A DNA stretch of 42,543 nt from Acidovorax sp. FJL06 (GTDB lineage Bacteria > Pseudomonadota > Gammaproteobacteria > Burkholderiales > Burkholderiaceae_C), in contig NZ_QAJR01000036.1 of assembly GCF_003852545.1 (NCBI RefSeq), positions 1 to 42,543 on the forward strand. The letters run 5' to 3'. A model generated the notes under the pieces. It worked only from the letters and a program-made list of their open reading frames with translations. It was not told the DNA's origin and made no database searches. Shown here one piece after another: positions 1 to 7,777 of this stretch. Position 1 is the stretch's first letter. Each line of letters opens with the position of its first letter. The translations under genes were made by a program, and so were the position numbers.

Positions 1-19
1 GATTGCACTGGCGCTAACA
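1..19. mobile_element. possible terminal end of an insertion sequence interrupting fliR
   Basis: Read on the minus strand, the fliR reading frame is good for about 11 codons and then runs into TGTTAGCGCCAGTGCAATC at the window edge, giving a TAG stop. A terminus of the form TGTTA with an adjacent GCGCCAG resembles ends of IS21-family elements (which have 5'-TGT ... ACA-3' termini), but this is recalled and not searched. A simple frameshift is the alternative. Only 19 bases are available, so the call is weak. Confidence 0.25.
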
Positions 20-52
20 GGCCATGATCTGCGCTTCACTGAAGGTAATCAT
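1..52 (-). pseudogene. fliR: 5' fragment of fliR, flagellar export gate protein, broken after about 12 codons
   Basis: FliR is the export-gate membrane subunit that assembles with FliP and FliQ in the inner membrane; fliR normally follows fliQ. Here the ATG at 52 starts MITFSEAQIMAC, which fits the FliR N-terminus (usually ...IMAWL), but codon 13 is TAG. Inserting one base in codon 12 would restore W-L-A-P-V, which also looks FliR-like, so a one-base deletion is possible; the other reading is an insertion sequence at this point. The fragment is cut by the window edge. The gap to fliQ (75 bp) is unusually long and is filled by a palindromic repeat. Confidence 0.5.
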
Positions 53-57
53 GGCGC

Positions 58-112
58 CAAAATGCTATATAAACCATAGCGCATAGCGTTTGATGGGCGG
101 GCGCAAAAGGCT
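58..112. repeat. palindromic interspersed repeat, copy A (fliQ-fliR gap)
   Basis: On the minus strand this reads GCC..TGCGCCCGCCCATCAAACGCTATGCGCTAT followed by an AT-rich tail with TATATAGC. It aligns by eye with the copies at 11122-11175, 23834-23890 and 28703-28755: a GCC lead, an AGCGC-type arm, a central CCATC(A/C), the opposite arm, then GCTAT and an A/T-rich end. It occupies nearly all of the fliQ-fliR gap. This is the most diverged copy, so the assignment is moderate. Confidence 0.5.
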
Positions 113-127
113 CTTTTTATCAAAGAC

Positions 128-397
128 CTAGCCAACCATCGACGGAATGGACTCGATGGTCCTGCGGATGAAATCCACCAGCGTGCTGAGCATCCACGGC
201 CCGGCGATCGCAAACACCACCATGGCAGCAATCAGCTTGGGGACAAAGGCCAGGGTGGCCTCATGGATCTGTGTGACCGCCTGGAAAATGCTCACGATCA
301 AACCCACCGCCATGACCACTCCCAGCACCGGCATGGAGATCATCAACAGCAGGGTCAGGGCATCACGCCCGATGGTCAATACCATTTGCGGGGTCAT
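128..397 (-). CDS. fliQ: flagellar biosynthetic protein FliQ
   Basis: FliQ is a small inner-membrane subunit of the flagellar type III export gate (FliP5-FliQ4-FliR1). The 89-residue product matches the family length exactly and has two hydrophobic hairpin segments (about residues 14-38 and 50-75) joined by a loop containing QIHEATLAFVPK, the conserved family core. An AAGGAG ribosome site lies 7 bases before the ATG at 397. It follows fliP by 11 bp in the fliLMNOPQR order, so it is almost certainly co-transcribed. Nothing in the protein is unusual. Confidence 0.97.
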   Translation of the reverse strand: MTPQMVLTIGRDALTLLLMISMPVLGVVMAVGLIVSIFQAVTQIHEATLAFVPKLIAAMVVFAIAGPWMLSTLVDFIRRTIESIPSMVG

Positions 398-408
398 CGC
401 ACGCTCCT

Positions 409-1200
409 TCAGGTGACAAAACTGGCCGCCAGAGAGCCAATGAGCAGATTCCAGCCATCCGCCAGCACAAACAGCATGAGCTTGAACGGCAGGGCCACGA
501 GCACAGGCGACAGCATCATCATGCCCAAGGACATCAGGATGCTCGACACCACCATGTCGATCACCAGGAAAGGGATGAAGATCATGAAGCCGATCTGAAA
601 CGCCGACTTCAGCTCACTGGTCACAAAGGCCGGGACCAGCACCCGCATCGGGGCGGTCTCTGCCGTCACCTTCGGGTCCAGGCGGGCCAGCCGCGAGAAC
701 AACGCAAAGTCAGACTGGCGGGTCTGCTTGAGCATGAAACCGCGCATGGGCGCCTCCGCCCTGTCCAGCGCCTGCTCAAAAGTGATGCTGTTGTTGGTGT
801 AGGGCACATACGCATCCTGGTACACACGGTCCAGGGTGGGGCCCATCACAAAAAAGGTCAGAAACAGCGACAACCCGATGATGACCTGGTTGGGCGGCGC
901 GGACTGCGTGCCCAGCGCCTGGCGCAGAAGGGACAGCACAATCACGATGCGGGTGAAGCCCGTCATCATGAGCAGCACGGCCGGCAGAAAGGACAGCGCG
1001 GTAAAGAACAGCAGCGTCTGGATCGGCACCGAATAGCTGGTGCCCGAAGGACCGCTGCCCACCACCAGGGGCAGCGCCCCTACCGCTTGCGCAAAAACCG
1101 GGCCCTGCACAAGCAGCCCCATCAACCCCACCAGGGCCACCGGCAGCCAGGCACCGCGGGCCCGCCGCCGCTCCGGGCAGGTTCGCGATCCTTCAGCCAT
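409..1200 (-). CDS. fliP: flagellar biosynthetic protein FliP
   Basis: FliP is the main pore-forming subunit of the flagellar export gate in the inner membrane. I start it at the ATG at 1200 (263 aa), which overlaps the fliO stop by 8 bp; the frame stays open further upstream, but that extension is arginine- and cysteine-rich and lies inside fliO. The N-terminus has a cleavable-looking signal (hydrophobic residues about 15-35, ending VFAQA), typical of FliP. Family motifs include FTRIVIVLSLLRQALGTQSAPPN, given here only by its ends FTRIVIV and QSAPPN (about residues 80-104), and the C-terminal hydrophobic hairpin IGFMIFIPFLVIDMVVSSIL. It sits between fliO and fliQ as expected. Confidence 0.96.
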   Translation of the reverse strand: MAEGSRTCPERRRARGAWLPVALVGLMGLLVQGPVFAQAVGALPLVVGSGPSGTSYSVPIQTLLFFTALSFLPAVLLMMTGFTRIVIVLSLLRQALGTQSAPPNQVIIGLSLFLTFFVMGPTLDRVYQDAYVPYTNNSITFEQALDRAEAPMRGFMLKQTRQSDFALFSRLARLDPKVTAETAPMRVLVPAFVTSELKSAFQIGFMIFIPFLVIDMVVSSILMSLGMMMLSPVLVALPFKLMLFVLADGWNLLIGSLAASFVT

Positions 1201-1558
1201 GGGCCGCCTTTCCGGGCTCGCCGGCGGCGGCCGCCATCTCTTGCGCAAACGACGGCATGCCAGGCGCTCCTGAGCCTGCGCCCCCCGGCAACGGCAAGGG
1301 CTGCACCGGCAAGACATGCAGGCAACTCACCTGCTGGGCCGTGACCCCAAGCACCAGCCATGTGCGCGCATGCTCGGGCCCCACCTCGACGGTGACCACC
1401 CGCTGCTGCGGCCCCACCGCCACCGCAGACACCACGCGCGACGCGGTGCCCGCAGCCGCCGCCCCCGCCACATGGCGCTGCTGGACGCGCCGCACGAGCC
1501 AGGGAAGCACGGCCATGGCGCCGACAAAGAGCACCACCACGACCAAGGTCTGGGTCAT
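1193..1558 (-). CDS. fliO: flagellar biosynthetic protein FliO
   Basis: FliO is a small bitopic membrane protein that helps FliP fold and oligomerise during export-gate assembly. The 121-aa product has one membrane segment at the very N-terminus (about residues 4-18, TLVVVVLFVGAMAVLPW), then a basic RRVQQRH stretch and a soluble FliO domain with the motif QQRVVTVEVG. I chose the ATG at 1558, because GGGAG lies just before it; a GTG at 1582 would add eight residues and overlap fliN, and cannot be excluded. It lies between fliN and fliP and overlaps fliP by 8 bp. Confidence 0.88.
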   Translation of the reverse strand: MTQTLVVVVLFVGAMAVLPWLVRRVQQRHVAGAAAAGTASRVVSAVAVGPQQRVVTVEVGPEHARTWLVLGVTAQQVSCLHVLPVQPLPLPGGAGSGAPGMPSFAQEMAAAAGEPGKAAHG

Positions 1559-1565
1559 GCTCCCA

Positions 1566-2003
1566 CTATCCACGGCTGACACGGCGCAAGCGCTCGGACG
1601 GGGTCACCACATCAGTGAGGCGAATACCAAACTTGTCGTTCACCACCACCACCTCGCCCTGGGCGATAAGGTAGCCGTTGACCAGCACGTCCATGGGCTC
1701 ACCCGCCAGCGCATCCAGCTCCACCACCGATCCCTGGGCCAGTTGGAGGATGTACTTGATCGGCACCTTGGTGCGCCCCAGCTCCACCGACAACTGGACC
1801 GGGATGTCCAGCACCATGTTGATGTCGTTGACGGTTCCATCCCCGCCACCCGCAAACGAACGGACAGGCTCCCCCGACAGCGGTCCGCCCTGCTCGGCGT
1901 CCCCCGGCTTCTCGTCGGTGCGCTTTTGCTCTTCCAGCGCCTCGGCCCAGCCCGCAAAGGGATCGTCTGCGCCAGCGTCTTTTTTATCGTCTTCAGTTGA
2001 CAT
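1566..2003 (-). CDS. fliN: flagellar motor switch protein FliN
   Basis: FliN forms the bottom of the cytoplasmic C-ring, helps set rotation direction and docks the FliH-FliI export ATPase. The 145-aa protein has an acidic, flexible first half (about residues 1-65, rich in D/E/G) and a C-terminal SpoA domain from about residue 66 (INMVLDIPVQLSVELGRT ... GSVVELDALAGEPMDVLVNG), which is the diagnostic FliN core. GGGAGAAAAAG precedes the ATG at 2003. The gene overlaps the fliM stop by 11 bp, which suggests translational coupling of the two C-ring subunits. Confidence 0.96.
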   Translation of the reverse strand: MSTEDDKKDAGADDPFAGWAEALEEQKRTDEKPGDAEQGGPLSGEPVRSFAGGGDGTVNDINMVLDIPVQLSVELGRTKVPIKYILQLAQGSVVELDALAGEPMDVLVNGYLIAQGEVVVVNDKFGIRLTDVVTPSERLRRVSRG

Positions 2004-2997
2004 CTTTTTCTCCCAGCCAGCTCATGTCTGCGTTGCGCAGGCACTCTTCGATGCGAATGGCGTACTTTGAATTGTGGGTCCCGTACTGGCATTCAAAAAT
2101 GGGAACCCCGCCGATGGATGCGCGAATGCGCGGCTCACGATCGAGTTCAATGAAATCCCCCGGCTTCATGGCCAGCAACTGCTCGACCGTAGCGTCAGCC
2201 CGGGCCAACTCGGCCACCAGGGTCACCTCGGCCGCCTGAATCTCGCGGGTCAGAACCCGCACCCACCGGCGGTCCACCTCGATGGAATCGCCCTGCGTGG
2301 ACGAATACAACACGTCACGGATCGGCTCCAGGGTGGCATAGGGCATGCAGATATGGATGGCCCCCGAGAGGTCGCCAATCTCCAGCTGGAACGCCGTGGA
2401 CACGACGATTTCGCTCGGCGTGGCGATGTTGGCAAACTGCGGCTGCATCTCCGAGCGCTGGTAATCCAGCTCCAGGGGATAAATCCCCTGCCATGCCTTC
2501 TTGTACTCGGTGCAGATCACATCGACCAACCGGTTGATGACCCGCTGCTCCGTGGGCGAAAAATCGCGCCCTTCGATCCGGGTCTGGAACTTCCCCACCC
2601 CGCCATACAAGGTGTCGATGATGCCGAACACCAGCGAGGGCTCGCACACGATGAGCCCACTGCCGCGCAGGGGGCGGATCGCCACGATGTTGAAGTTGGT
2701 CGGCACCGCCAGCTCGCGGAGAAAGGCGCTGTAGCGCTGCACGGACACGGTCCCGACCGAGATCTCCGGGCTGCGCCGGATGAAGTTGAACAGCCCGATG
2801 CGGAAGTTGCGCGCAAACCGCTCGTTGACGATTTCCATCGTCGGCATGCGGCCACGGACAATACGCTCCTGGCTGGAGATGTCGTAGTTGCGTACGGACC
2901 CCGCCTCGGCCACTTCCTCGACCGACTTCTGGCTCTCGCCAGTGACCCCTTCCAGAAGGGCATCAACCTCTTCCTGCGAAAGAAATGAATCACTCAT
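1993..2997 (-). CDS. fliM: flagellar motor switch protein FliM
   Basis: FliM is the middle C-ring subunit; its N-terminal peptide binds phosphorylated CheY to trigger clockwise rotation. The 334-aa product has that peptide (residues 6-17, LSQEEVDALLEG), then the CheC-like middle domain beginning near RIVRGRMPTMEIVNERFARN, and a C-terminal SpoA domain (about 250-325, with KPGDFIELDREPRI). Length and order are normal. An AAGGA site precedes the ATG. It lies 18 bp after fliL and overlaps fliN. The cheY and cheZ genes elsewhere in this window supply its signalling partners. Confidence 0.97.
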   Translation of the reverse strand: MSDSFLSQEEVDALLEGVTGESQKSVEEVAEAGSVRNYDISSQERIVRGRMPTMEIVNERFARNFRIGLFNFIRRSPEISVGTVSVQRYSAFLRELAVPTNFNIVAIRPLRGSGLIVCEPSLVFGIIDTLYGGVGKFQTRIEGRDFSPTEQRVINRLVDVICTEYKKAWQGIYPLELDYQRSEMQPQFANIATPSEIVVSTAFQLEIGDLSGAIHICMPYATLEPIRDVLYSSTQGDSIEVDRRWVRVLTREIQAAEVTLVAELARADATVEQLLAMKPGDFIELDREPRIRASIGGVPIFECQYGTHNSKYAIRIEECLRNADMSWLGEKDVN

Positions 2998-3015
2998 GGC
3001 TGGTCCTTGCCCGGT

Positions 3016-3609
3016 TCACTGAATGATGAAATTGGAGAAGAGCACGCGCAGCACCGGGTTGCGCTCGGTGCGCTTGCGCGCTGGGCGGTCTTCGGCATCC
3101 CCGTCCTGCTCTGCATCGGCCGCGCGTGCGCGCTCACGGTCACGCTCCGTGGGCACCGAATAGCCCAGGGGGCGGGAGACTTCGCGCCGGATGTCAGTGG
3201 CCAGCTTTTCCTTGCCTTCGCGCAACAGCAGCTCCGTAGACGTCCGCTGGGACACCAGCATCAGGATGCCGCTGCGGATGGTGGGCAGGTACAGCTTGAC
3301 CTGCTCGGCGGTCTTGGCGTCTTCCAGTTCCAGCGTGATCCCGATCTGGGCAAAACGATCCCCTCCCGGGTCGGCCAGATTCACCACCATGTTCTCCATG
3401 GCAAGAAAGGTGGGTGCAACCTTGGGGGCCTCCTTGCGGGGCGCATGGGCCGCGCCGCCGCCCTCCTCTTCATCCCCATGCGAGCGGTTGGACAGGAACC
3501 AGGCCGCCGCGCCGCCCCCGATCACCAGCACCGCCACGACGACGCCAATGATGATGATGAGCATCTTCTTGCTTTTCGCCGGAGCAGCTGCGGGGGGATT
3601 GGCTGACAC
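3016..3609 (-). CDS. fliL: flagellar basal body-associated protein FliL
   Basis: FliL is a single-pass inner-membrane protein that surrounds the MotAB stators and supports torque. I start it at a GTG at 3609 (197 aa, MSANPPAAAPAKSKK...), because AAGGA stands 8-9 bases upstream; the frame is open further upstream to 3663 but without a ribosome site. One membrane helix (about residues 16-38, LIIIIGVVVAVLVIGGG) follows a basic KSKK. The periplasmic FliL domain starts near FLAMENMVVNLADPGGDRFAQI. It is the first gene of the fliLMNOPQ(R) operon; the upstream gap holds a candidate FlhDC-type operator. Confidence 0.94.
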   Translation of the reverse strand: MSANPPAAAPAKSKKMLIIIIGVVVAVLVIGGGAAAWFLSNRSHGDEEEGGGAAHAPRKEAPKVAPTFLAMENMVVNLADPGGDRFAQIGITLELEDAKTAEQVKLYLPTIRSGILMLVSQRTSTELLLREGKEKLATDIRREVSRPLGYSVPTERDRERARAADAEQDGDAEDRPARKRTERNPVLRVLFSNFIIQ

Positions 3610-3673
3610 GATGGATGTTCCTTGCGGTAGGGAGCAGACCGTGCCTGCGCTCTCAAAGTGCAAGCAAAGCCGG

Positions 3674-3714
3674 ATGGCCCATTATTGGACGGGGGTGTAA
3701 CCAATAATAGCCAG
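3674..3714 (-). promoter_or_regulatory. inverted repeat upstream of fliL, candidate FlhDC-type operator
   Basis: The arms ATTATTGG (3681-3688) and CCAATAAT (3701-3708) are perfect inverted repeats separated by 12 bases, extended by GGC/GCC after a small asymmetric loop. The left half, ATGGC-N2-ATTATTGG, resembles the enterobacterial FlhD4C2 half-site AATGGC-N2-AAATAGCG, and the half-site spacing is similar. It lies 65 bp before the fliL start, a fitting place for an activator. No T-run follows in the minus direction, so it is not a simple terminator. flhDC is not in the window, so this remains a prediction. Confidence 0.4.
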
Positions 3715-3804
3715 AATAAAAGCCCAAAACCATGGCATTCACCGAGCTCTCGCCCTGCGGGCGCTCAGATGGCGGCCCTCCCGCTGGCGCCATCTGCAAC
3801 AGAT

Positions 3805-5178
3805 TCACACAAAGATGTCCACGGCGCGGTCCGCCCCGCCACTCCCTCGGGCCAGGGACGCCGTGCCCACGGGTGCGCTGGACACGACCTGCGCCTGGCG
3901 CGCGCCCTCGCGGCCACGGGATGACCCGGCATCGCCCCCCTGCCCTTGGGCGGCATCCCGCCCCGCCGAGGAGCCCACCGACATACCCGAGAGCACCAGG
4001 CCTTCGTTGCGCAAGAGATCCCGCAGCTGGGCCATGCTTTGGTCCAGCAGTTCGCGCGTCTGTGCCTGGTCGCTGCGGAAGGAGACATGCGCCTCATTGC
4101 CCGACAGGGACACGGAGACTTCCACAGGCTGGCCATCCCGATTGAGCGTGAGCTCCGCGTTCTGCGTCTTCTGGTTGACCCAGTACGCCACCTGATCGGC
4201 CACCTGCTCCTCGGTGCCGACAGAACCCGGGTCCACAAACGCCGTGGCGGCGTCGGTATTCCCGCCGTCCAGCGCAGACGTGCCCGCACCGCTTTCCGAC
4301 CAGGCGCCCCCCCCGGCTGGCCCTTCGCCAGACCGCCCGCCCGCCGAGGGCTCTGCGCCCCGGGCCGATGCCAAGCCAGCCAGCACGCCATCTGCCAAGG
4401 CGGGGCCCAGCTCGCCCCCCGTTGGCGCAGCTTGTGCGCCAGCGCCGCGTTCCAGCGCAGCGCCTGCAGCAGACAGGCCCAGGGCCGGGCGCTCGCTAGC
4501 GGCCTGGACAAGCGCCGCCGCCGCGCCATGGGCGGCAGACAGGCGCTGCGCGGAATCCCCGGCAGTGCCCCCCCCCGTGGACAGATCCGCCCCCGCAGCG
4601 CCCCCCACCCGCTGGGCCTGGGCACTTTGCATGCGCGAAAAGATGCGGCCGAACCCGGCCACCGTGCCCTGTGCGGGACCGTCTTTCAGATCCTTGAAGT
4701 CGGCAGAGGCATCGAGCTTGGCGGTCTCGGCCACAAGGCCTTGGGGCTGGCCTCCTTTCATCGCCAGCCCATTCAGAGCGGGTTCGCCCATCGCACCAGC
4801 GACAGCCCCAGCCCCCCCCAACACCCCGCCCGCCATGGACTCCGGGCGCAGCGTTCCATCGGCCTGCCGCACCAATCCCGTGGTGGAGGCATCGCCTTGG
4901 GTCGAGGCAAACAACCCTTGCCAGGCCGCCATCGCCGCAGCGTCCACATCACCCTTCCCGGCATCTACCGCGATGTCCGCGGGGCTCGCATCGGCCCCCG
5001 CCAGCTCCAACGGCCCGGCGTCCACAGACGCGGCATCCAGTGCCGCCAGCAGCGCCAGAAACCCCCCCGCCGAGGCCGCATCACCAGCATCCGCCGCTTG
5101 CTGCGCAGGCGCCTTGGCGCGGGTGGCATGGGCCGCCTGGGTGCCACCCTGCGAAGAAGAAATTTTTGCCTGTTCCAT
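3805..5178 (-). CDS. fliK: flagellar hook-length control protein FliK
   Basis: FliK is secreted during hook growth, measures hook length and switches FlhB to export filament proteins. The 457-aa product is Ala/Gly-rich and low in complexity for about 330 residues (the ruler part), then carries the Flg_hook C-terminal domain, recognised by TQNAELTLNRDGQPVEVSVS and VSFRSDQAQTRELLDQSM (about residues 340-400). The ATG at 5178 has GGAG 8 bases upstream; an in-frame TTG at 5184 is too close to that site. It starts 2 bp after the fliJ stop and is the last gene of fliFGHIJK. Confidence 0.93.
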   Translation of the reverse strand: MEQAKISSSQGGTQAAHATRAKAPAQQAADAGDAASAGGFLALLAALDAASVDAGPLELAGADASPADIAVDAGKGDVDAAAMAAWQGLFASTQGDASTTGLVRQADGTLRPESMAGGVLGGAGAVAGAMGEPALNGLAMKGGQPQGLVAETAKLDASADFKDLKDGPAQGTVAGFGRIFSRMQSAQAQRVGGAAGADLSTGGGTAGDSAQRLSAAHGAAAALVQAASERPALGLSAAGAALERGAGAQAAPTGGELGPALADGVLAGLASARGAEPSAGGRSGEGPAGGGAWSESGAGTSALDGGNTDAATAFVDPGSVGTEEQVADQVAYWVNQKTQNAELTLNRDGQPVEVSVSLSGNEAHVSFRSDQAQTRELLDQSMAQLRDLLRNEGLVLSGMSVGSSAGRDAAQGQGGDAGSSRGREGARQAQVVSSAPVGTASLARGSGGADRAVDIFV

Positions 5179-5180
5179 GG

Positions 5181-5648
5181 TCAATACTCCTGGCCCTGGG
5201 GCCCTGGGGTCGCATTGCGGTACTGCAGCGCGGCCCGTTCATCGGTCTGTTTCTGGTCTCTGCGCATTTGCTGCAGCTCCAGGTCGTGGCGCCTTTTTTC
5301 CACAACCTTGCGCAGGCTGGTGAGGCGCAGCTCGGCCTCCAACAACGCGCGCTGGGCGCCCTCCACCCGCCCCGACTGATCGCTCACCACACCCGACTGA
5401 ATGCTGGCCGCATGCCCCAGGCGGTTCATGAACTGGTAGTGGTGGTACATCACTTCGGGCTGCATCGCGGTGTCGGCCTTCATCCCCCAGCGGGACTCGG
5501 TCTCGCGGGCATAGTCCTCCAACTGGTCGAGCTGCGCACACGCCGCCTGCTGCGCGGCCAGCGCGTCCTGCAGCACCTTGCGCGCTGCGTCCCGCCTGCG
5601 GGAGGCCACATCCACGGCGACGGTGAGGGCGTTCAGGCTGGTGGACAT
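5181..5648 (-). CDS. fliJ: flagellar export protein FliJ
   Basis: FliJ is the stalk of the flagellar export ATPase; it fits inside the FliI hexamer and links it to FlhA. The 155-aa protein is of family length and predicted to be an all-alpha coiled coil: residues 5-60 (LNALTVAVDVASRRRDAA...) and 95-140 (VEGAQRALLEAELRLTSLRK) form two long charged helices. It lies 19 bp after fliI and just before fliK, the usual order. FliJ sequences are poorly conserved, so the call rests on length, coiled-coil pattern and position. Confidence 0.9.
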   Translation of the reverse strand: MSTSLNALTVAVDVASRRRDAARKVLQDALAAQQAACAQLDQLEDYARETESRWGMKADTAMQPEVMYHHYQFMNRLGHAASIQSGVVSDQSGRVEGAQRALLEAELRLTSLRKVVEKRRHDLELQQMRRDQKQTDERAALQYRNATPGPQGQEY

Positions 5649-5667
5649 GGCAAGTCACCCGTGAAAG

Positions 5668-7062
5668 TCAGCGGTCCAGCACCAAGGCCATGGCGGTCAC
5701 GCTCTGGTCCATGGAGGCCGCCTCGAACATGTCCTGCTGCAGAAAGCCCGCCATCTGCGGCTGCAAGCGGATCGCCTCGTCCAGTGCGGGGTCCGAGCCG
5801 CTCATGTACGCCCCCACCTGCACCAGGTCGCGGCTCTTCTGGTAGCGCGAGTAGACGGCGCGGAAGTTGCGCGCCAGATCAAAATGTCCGCGCGACACCA
5901 CGTTGTGCATCACCCGCGAAGCCGACTGCTCGATGTCGATGGCCGGGAAATGCCCCATCTCGGCCAGCGCCCGCGACAGCACGATGTGCCCGTCCAGGAT
6001 GGCGCGCGCCGCATCGGCAATCGGGTCCTGCTGGTCGTCCCCCTCCGACAGCACGGTGTAGAACGCGGTGATGGACCCCACGCCGTGCAGGCCATTGCCA
6101 CTGCGCTCGACCAAGGCGGGCAGCTTGGCAAAACACGACGGGGGGTAGCCTTTGGTGGCCGGCGGCTCGCCGATGGCCAGGGCGATCTCGCGCTGGGCCA
6201 TGGCGTAGCGGGTCAGCGAATCCATGAGCAGCAGCACATGCTGGCCCTTGTCGCGGAAATGTTCGGCCACGGCCGTGGCGTACGCAGCGCCCTGCATGCG
6301 CAACAGCGGCGGCGCATCGGCCGGTGCCGCAACCACCACCGAACGCGCGCGGCCCTCCTCGCCCAGGATGTCTTCCACGAACTCCTTGACCTCACGGCCC
6401 CGTTCGCCGATGAGGCCGACCACGATGACATCCGCCTGGGTGTAGCGGGCCATCATGCCCAACAACACGCTCTTGCCCACCCCTGAGCCCGCGAACAGGC
6501 CCAGGCGCTGGCCACGCCCCACGGTCAACAGGGCATTGATGGCGCGCACGCCTGTGTCGAGCGGTTCGCGCACCGGGTCGCGGTCCATGGCATTGATCTG
6601 CCGGCGCCCCATGGGCTCGGCCACCACGTCCCGCACGGGGCCGCCATGGTCCAGCGGCAGGCCCTGGGCATCCACCACACGCCCCAGCAGCCCGTCGCCC
6701 ATGGGCAGTCGCAGCACGCCCGCGCGCTGCACGGGCCGTGGCGGCTCGCCCAGGCGGGGCAGGGGAATATAGGGAGCGGCAGGAAACACGCGGGCGCCAC
6801 TCGACAGGCCATGGATGTCGCCCGCAGGCATCAAAAACGCGCGGTCGGCTGAAAAGCCGACCACCTCGGCCAACACTGGCTCGCGGCCGGGCATCTGCAC
6901 CATGCACTGGGAGCCCACCGGCACCCGGATGCCCACGGCCTCCAGCACCAGGCCTGTCAGCCGAGTGAGCGTGCCACGGGTCTCCAGCGGCGCCCCTTCG
7001 GCCACGCGCTCGCGCGCGTCGTCCATGAAACGCGTCCAGGCAGAGGGGGCCTCAACGGTCAT
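5668..7062 (-). CDS. fliI: flagellum-specific ATP synthase/export ATPase FliI
   Basis: FliI is the F1-like ATPase that energises and unloads substrates for flagellar type III export. The start at the ATG at 7062 gives 464 aa, the normal length; the frame is open upstream but only inside fliH. A Walker A motif AGSGVGKS is at residues 191-198, the catalytic region [10 protein letters not shown] follows at about 220-229, and the Walker B segment [17 protein letters not shown] at about 270-286. The gene overlaps the fliH stop by 11 bp, fitting coupled production with its partner FliH. Confidence 0.97.
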   Translation of the reverse strand: MTVEAPSAWTRFMDDARERVAEGAPLETRGTLTRLTGLVLEAVGIRVPVGSQCMVQMPGREPVLAEVVGFSADRAFLMPAGDIHGLSSGARVFPAAPYIPLPRLGEPPRPVQRAGVLRLPMGDGLLGRVVDAQGLPLDHGGPVRDVVAEPMGRRQINAMDRDPVREPLDTGVRAINALLTVGRGQRLGLFAGSGVGKSVLLGMMARYTQADVIVVGLIGERGREVKEFVEDILGEEGRARSVVVAAPADAPPLLRMQGAAYATAVAEHFRDKGQHVLLLMDSLTRYAMAQREIALAIGEPPATKGYPPSCFAKLPALVERSGNGLHGVGSITAFYTVLSEGDDQQDPIADAARAILDGHIVLSRALAEMGHFPAIDIEQSASRVMHNVVSRGHFDLARNFRAVYSRYQKSRDLVQVGAYMSGSDPALDEAIRLQPQMAGFLQQDMFEAASMDQSVTAMALVLDR

Positions 7063-7777
7063 CGCCCTCACCCCCACTCCACGGCGACTCCAGGCCCAAG
7101 GCTGCAATGGCACGCTGCCAGCGCTTGTCCAGGCTGCCGTCCACCACCGTTCCGGCGGACTCCACCAGGCAGCCACCCGCAGGCACCGCGGCATCCGCCA
7201 CCCACTGCACTCCGGGGCCATCCAGTTCTTCGCGCAGCGGCTGCGCCATCGCCTCCATGTCGAGCGGATTCAGGCGCACCATGGCGGGCCGCCCCTCGGT
7301 CACCAGCATGCCCACGGCCTCGCGGACCACGGGCTGCAAGGCATTGGGGTTGACGGACAACTCCTGGCGCACCACCTGGCGCGCAATGTCGCACGCCAGC
7401 TCCAGCAGCTGCTGGGCCATCTGCTGCTGCATGTCGATCAGGCTTGCGTCCAGTGTCTGCAGCACCGCTTGCACACGCTGCGCCGCCTCCTGTCCCTGCT
7501 GGGCGATGTAATCGTCCATGCGGCGCTGCCACTCCAGCGCGGTCTGCGCCTGCCCCTGGGCAAAACCCTCGGCGTAGGCGTCGTCGCAGGCCTGTTGCTG
7601 CAGCGCCTGCTCTGCGGCTGCTTCATCAACCTCGACCGAAATTTCTGGGGCAGGCTCGGGCTCCGGCTCCACCAGGTCCGAGCCGTCCACCGCACTGAAC
7701 TTCCACTGCTTGAAATCACCCACTTCCTCGCTGGGGATGAAGCGGGAATACGACCGCTGGTTAGACGAAGGCATCAT
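7052..7777 (-). CDS. fliH: flagellar assembly protein FliH
   Basis: FliH binds FliI as a dimeric stator-like stalk, restrains its ATPase and docks it to FliN on the C-ring. Four clustered starts exist (GTG 7783, GTG 7780, ATG 7777, ATG 7774); I chose ATG 7777 because GGAGG then sits 8 bases upstream (241 aa). The N-terminus SRFIPSEE is a typical FliH region, followed by an acidic linker, a helical segment rich in Q/A (about 85-150) and the C-terminal FliH domain ([20 protein letters not shown]). It overlaps fliG and fliI on either side. Confidence 0.92.
   Translation of the reverse strand: MMPSSNQRSYSRFIPSEEVGDFKQWKFSAVDGSDLVEPEPEPAPEISVEVDEAAAEQALQQQACDDAYAEGFAQGQAQTALEWQRRMDDYIAQQGQEAAQRVQAVLQTLDASLIDMQQQMAQQLLELACDIARQVVRQELSVNPNALQPVVREAVGMLVTEGRPAMVRLNPLDMEAMAQPLREELDGPGVQWVADAAVPAGGCLVESAGTVVDGSLDKRWQRAIAALGLESPWSGGEGDDR

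Noticed and set aside
2074-2988. Long open frame on the plus strand opposite fliM (304 codons).
   Set aside because: It mirrors a strongly conserved gene on the other strand, its product has no recognisable motif, and such frames are expected in GC-rich DNA.
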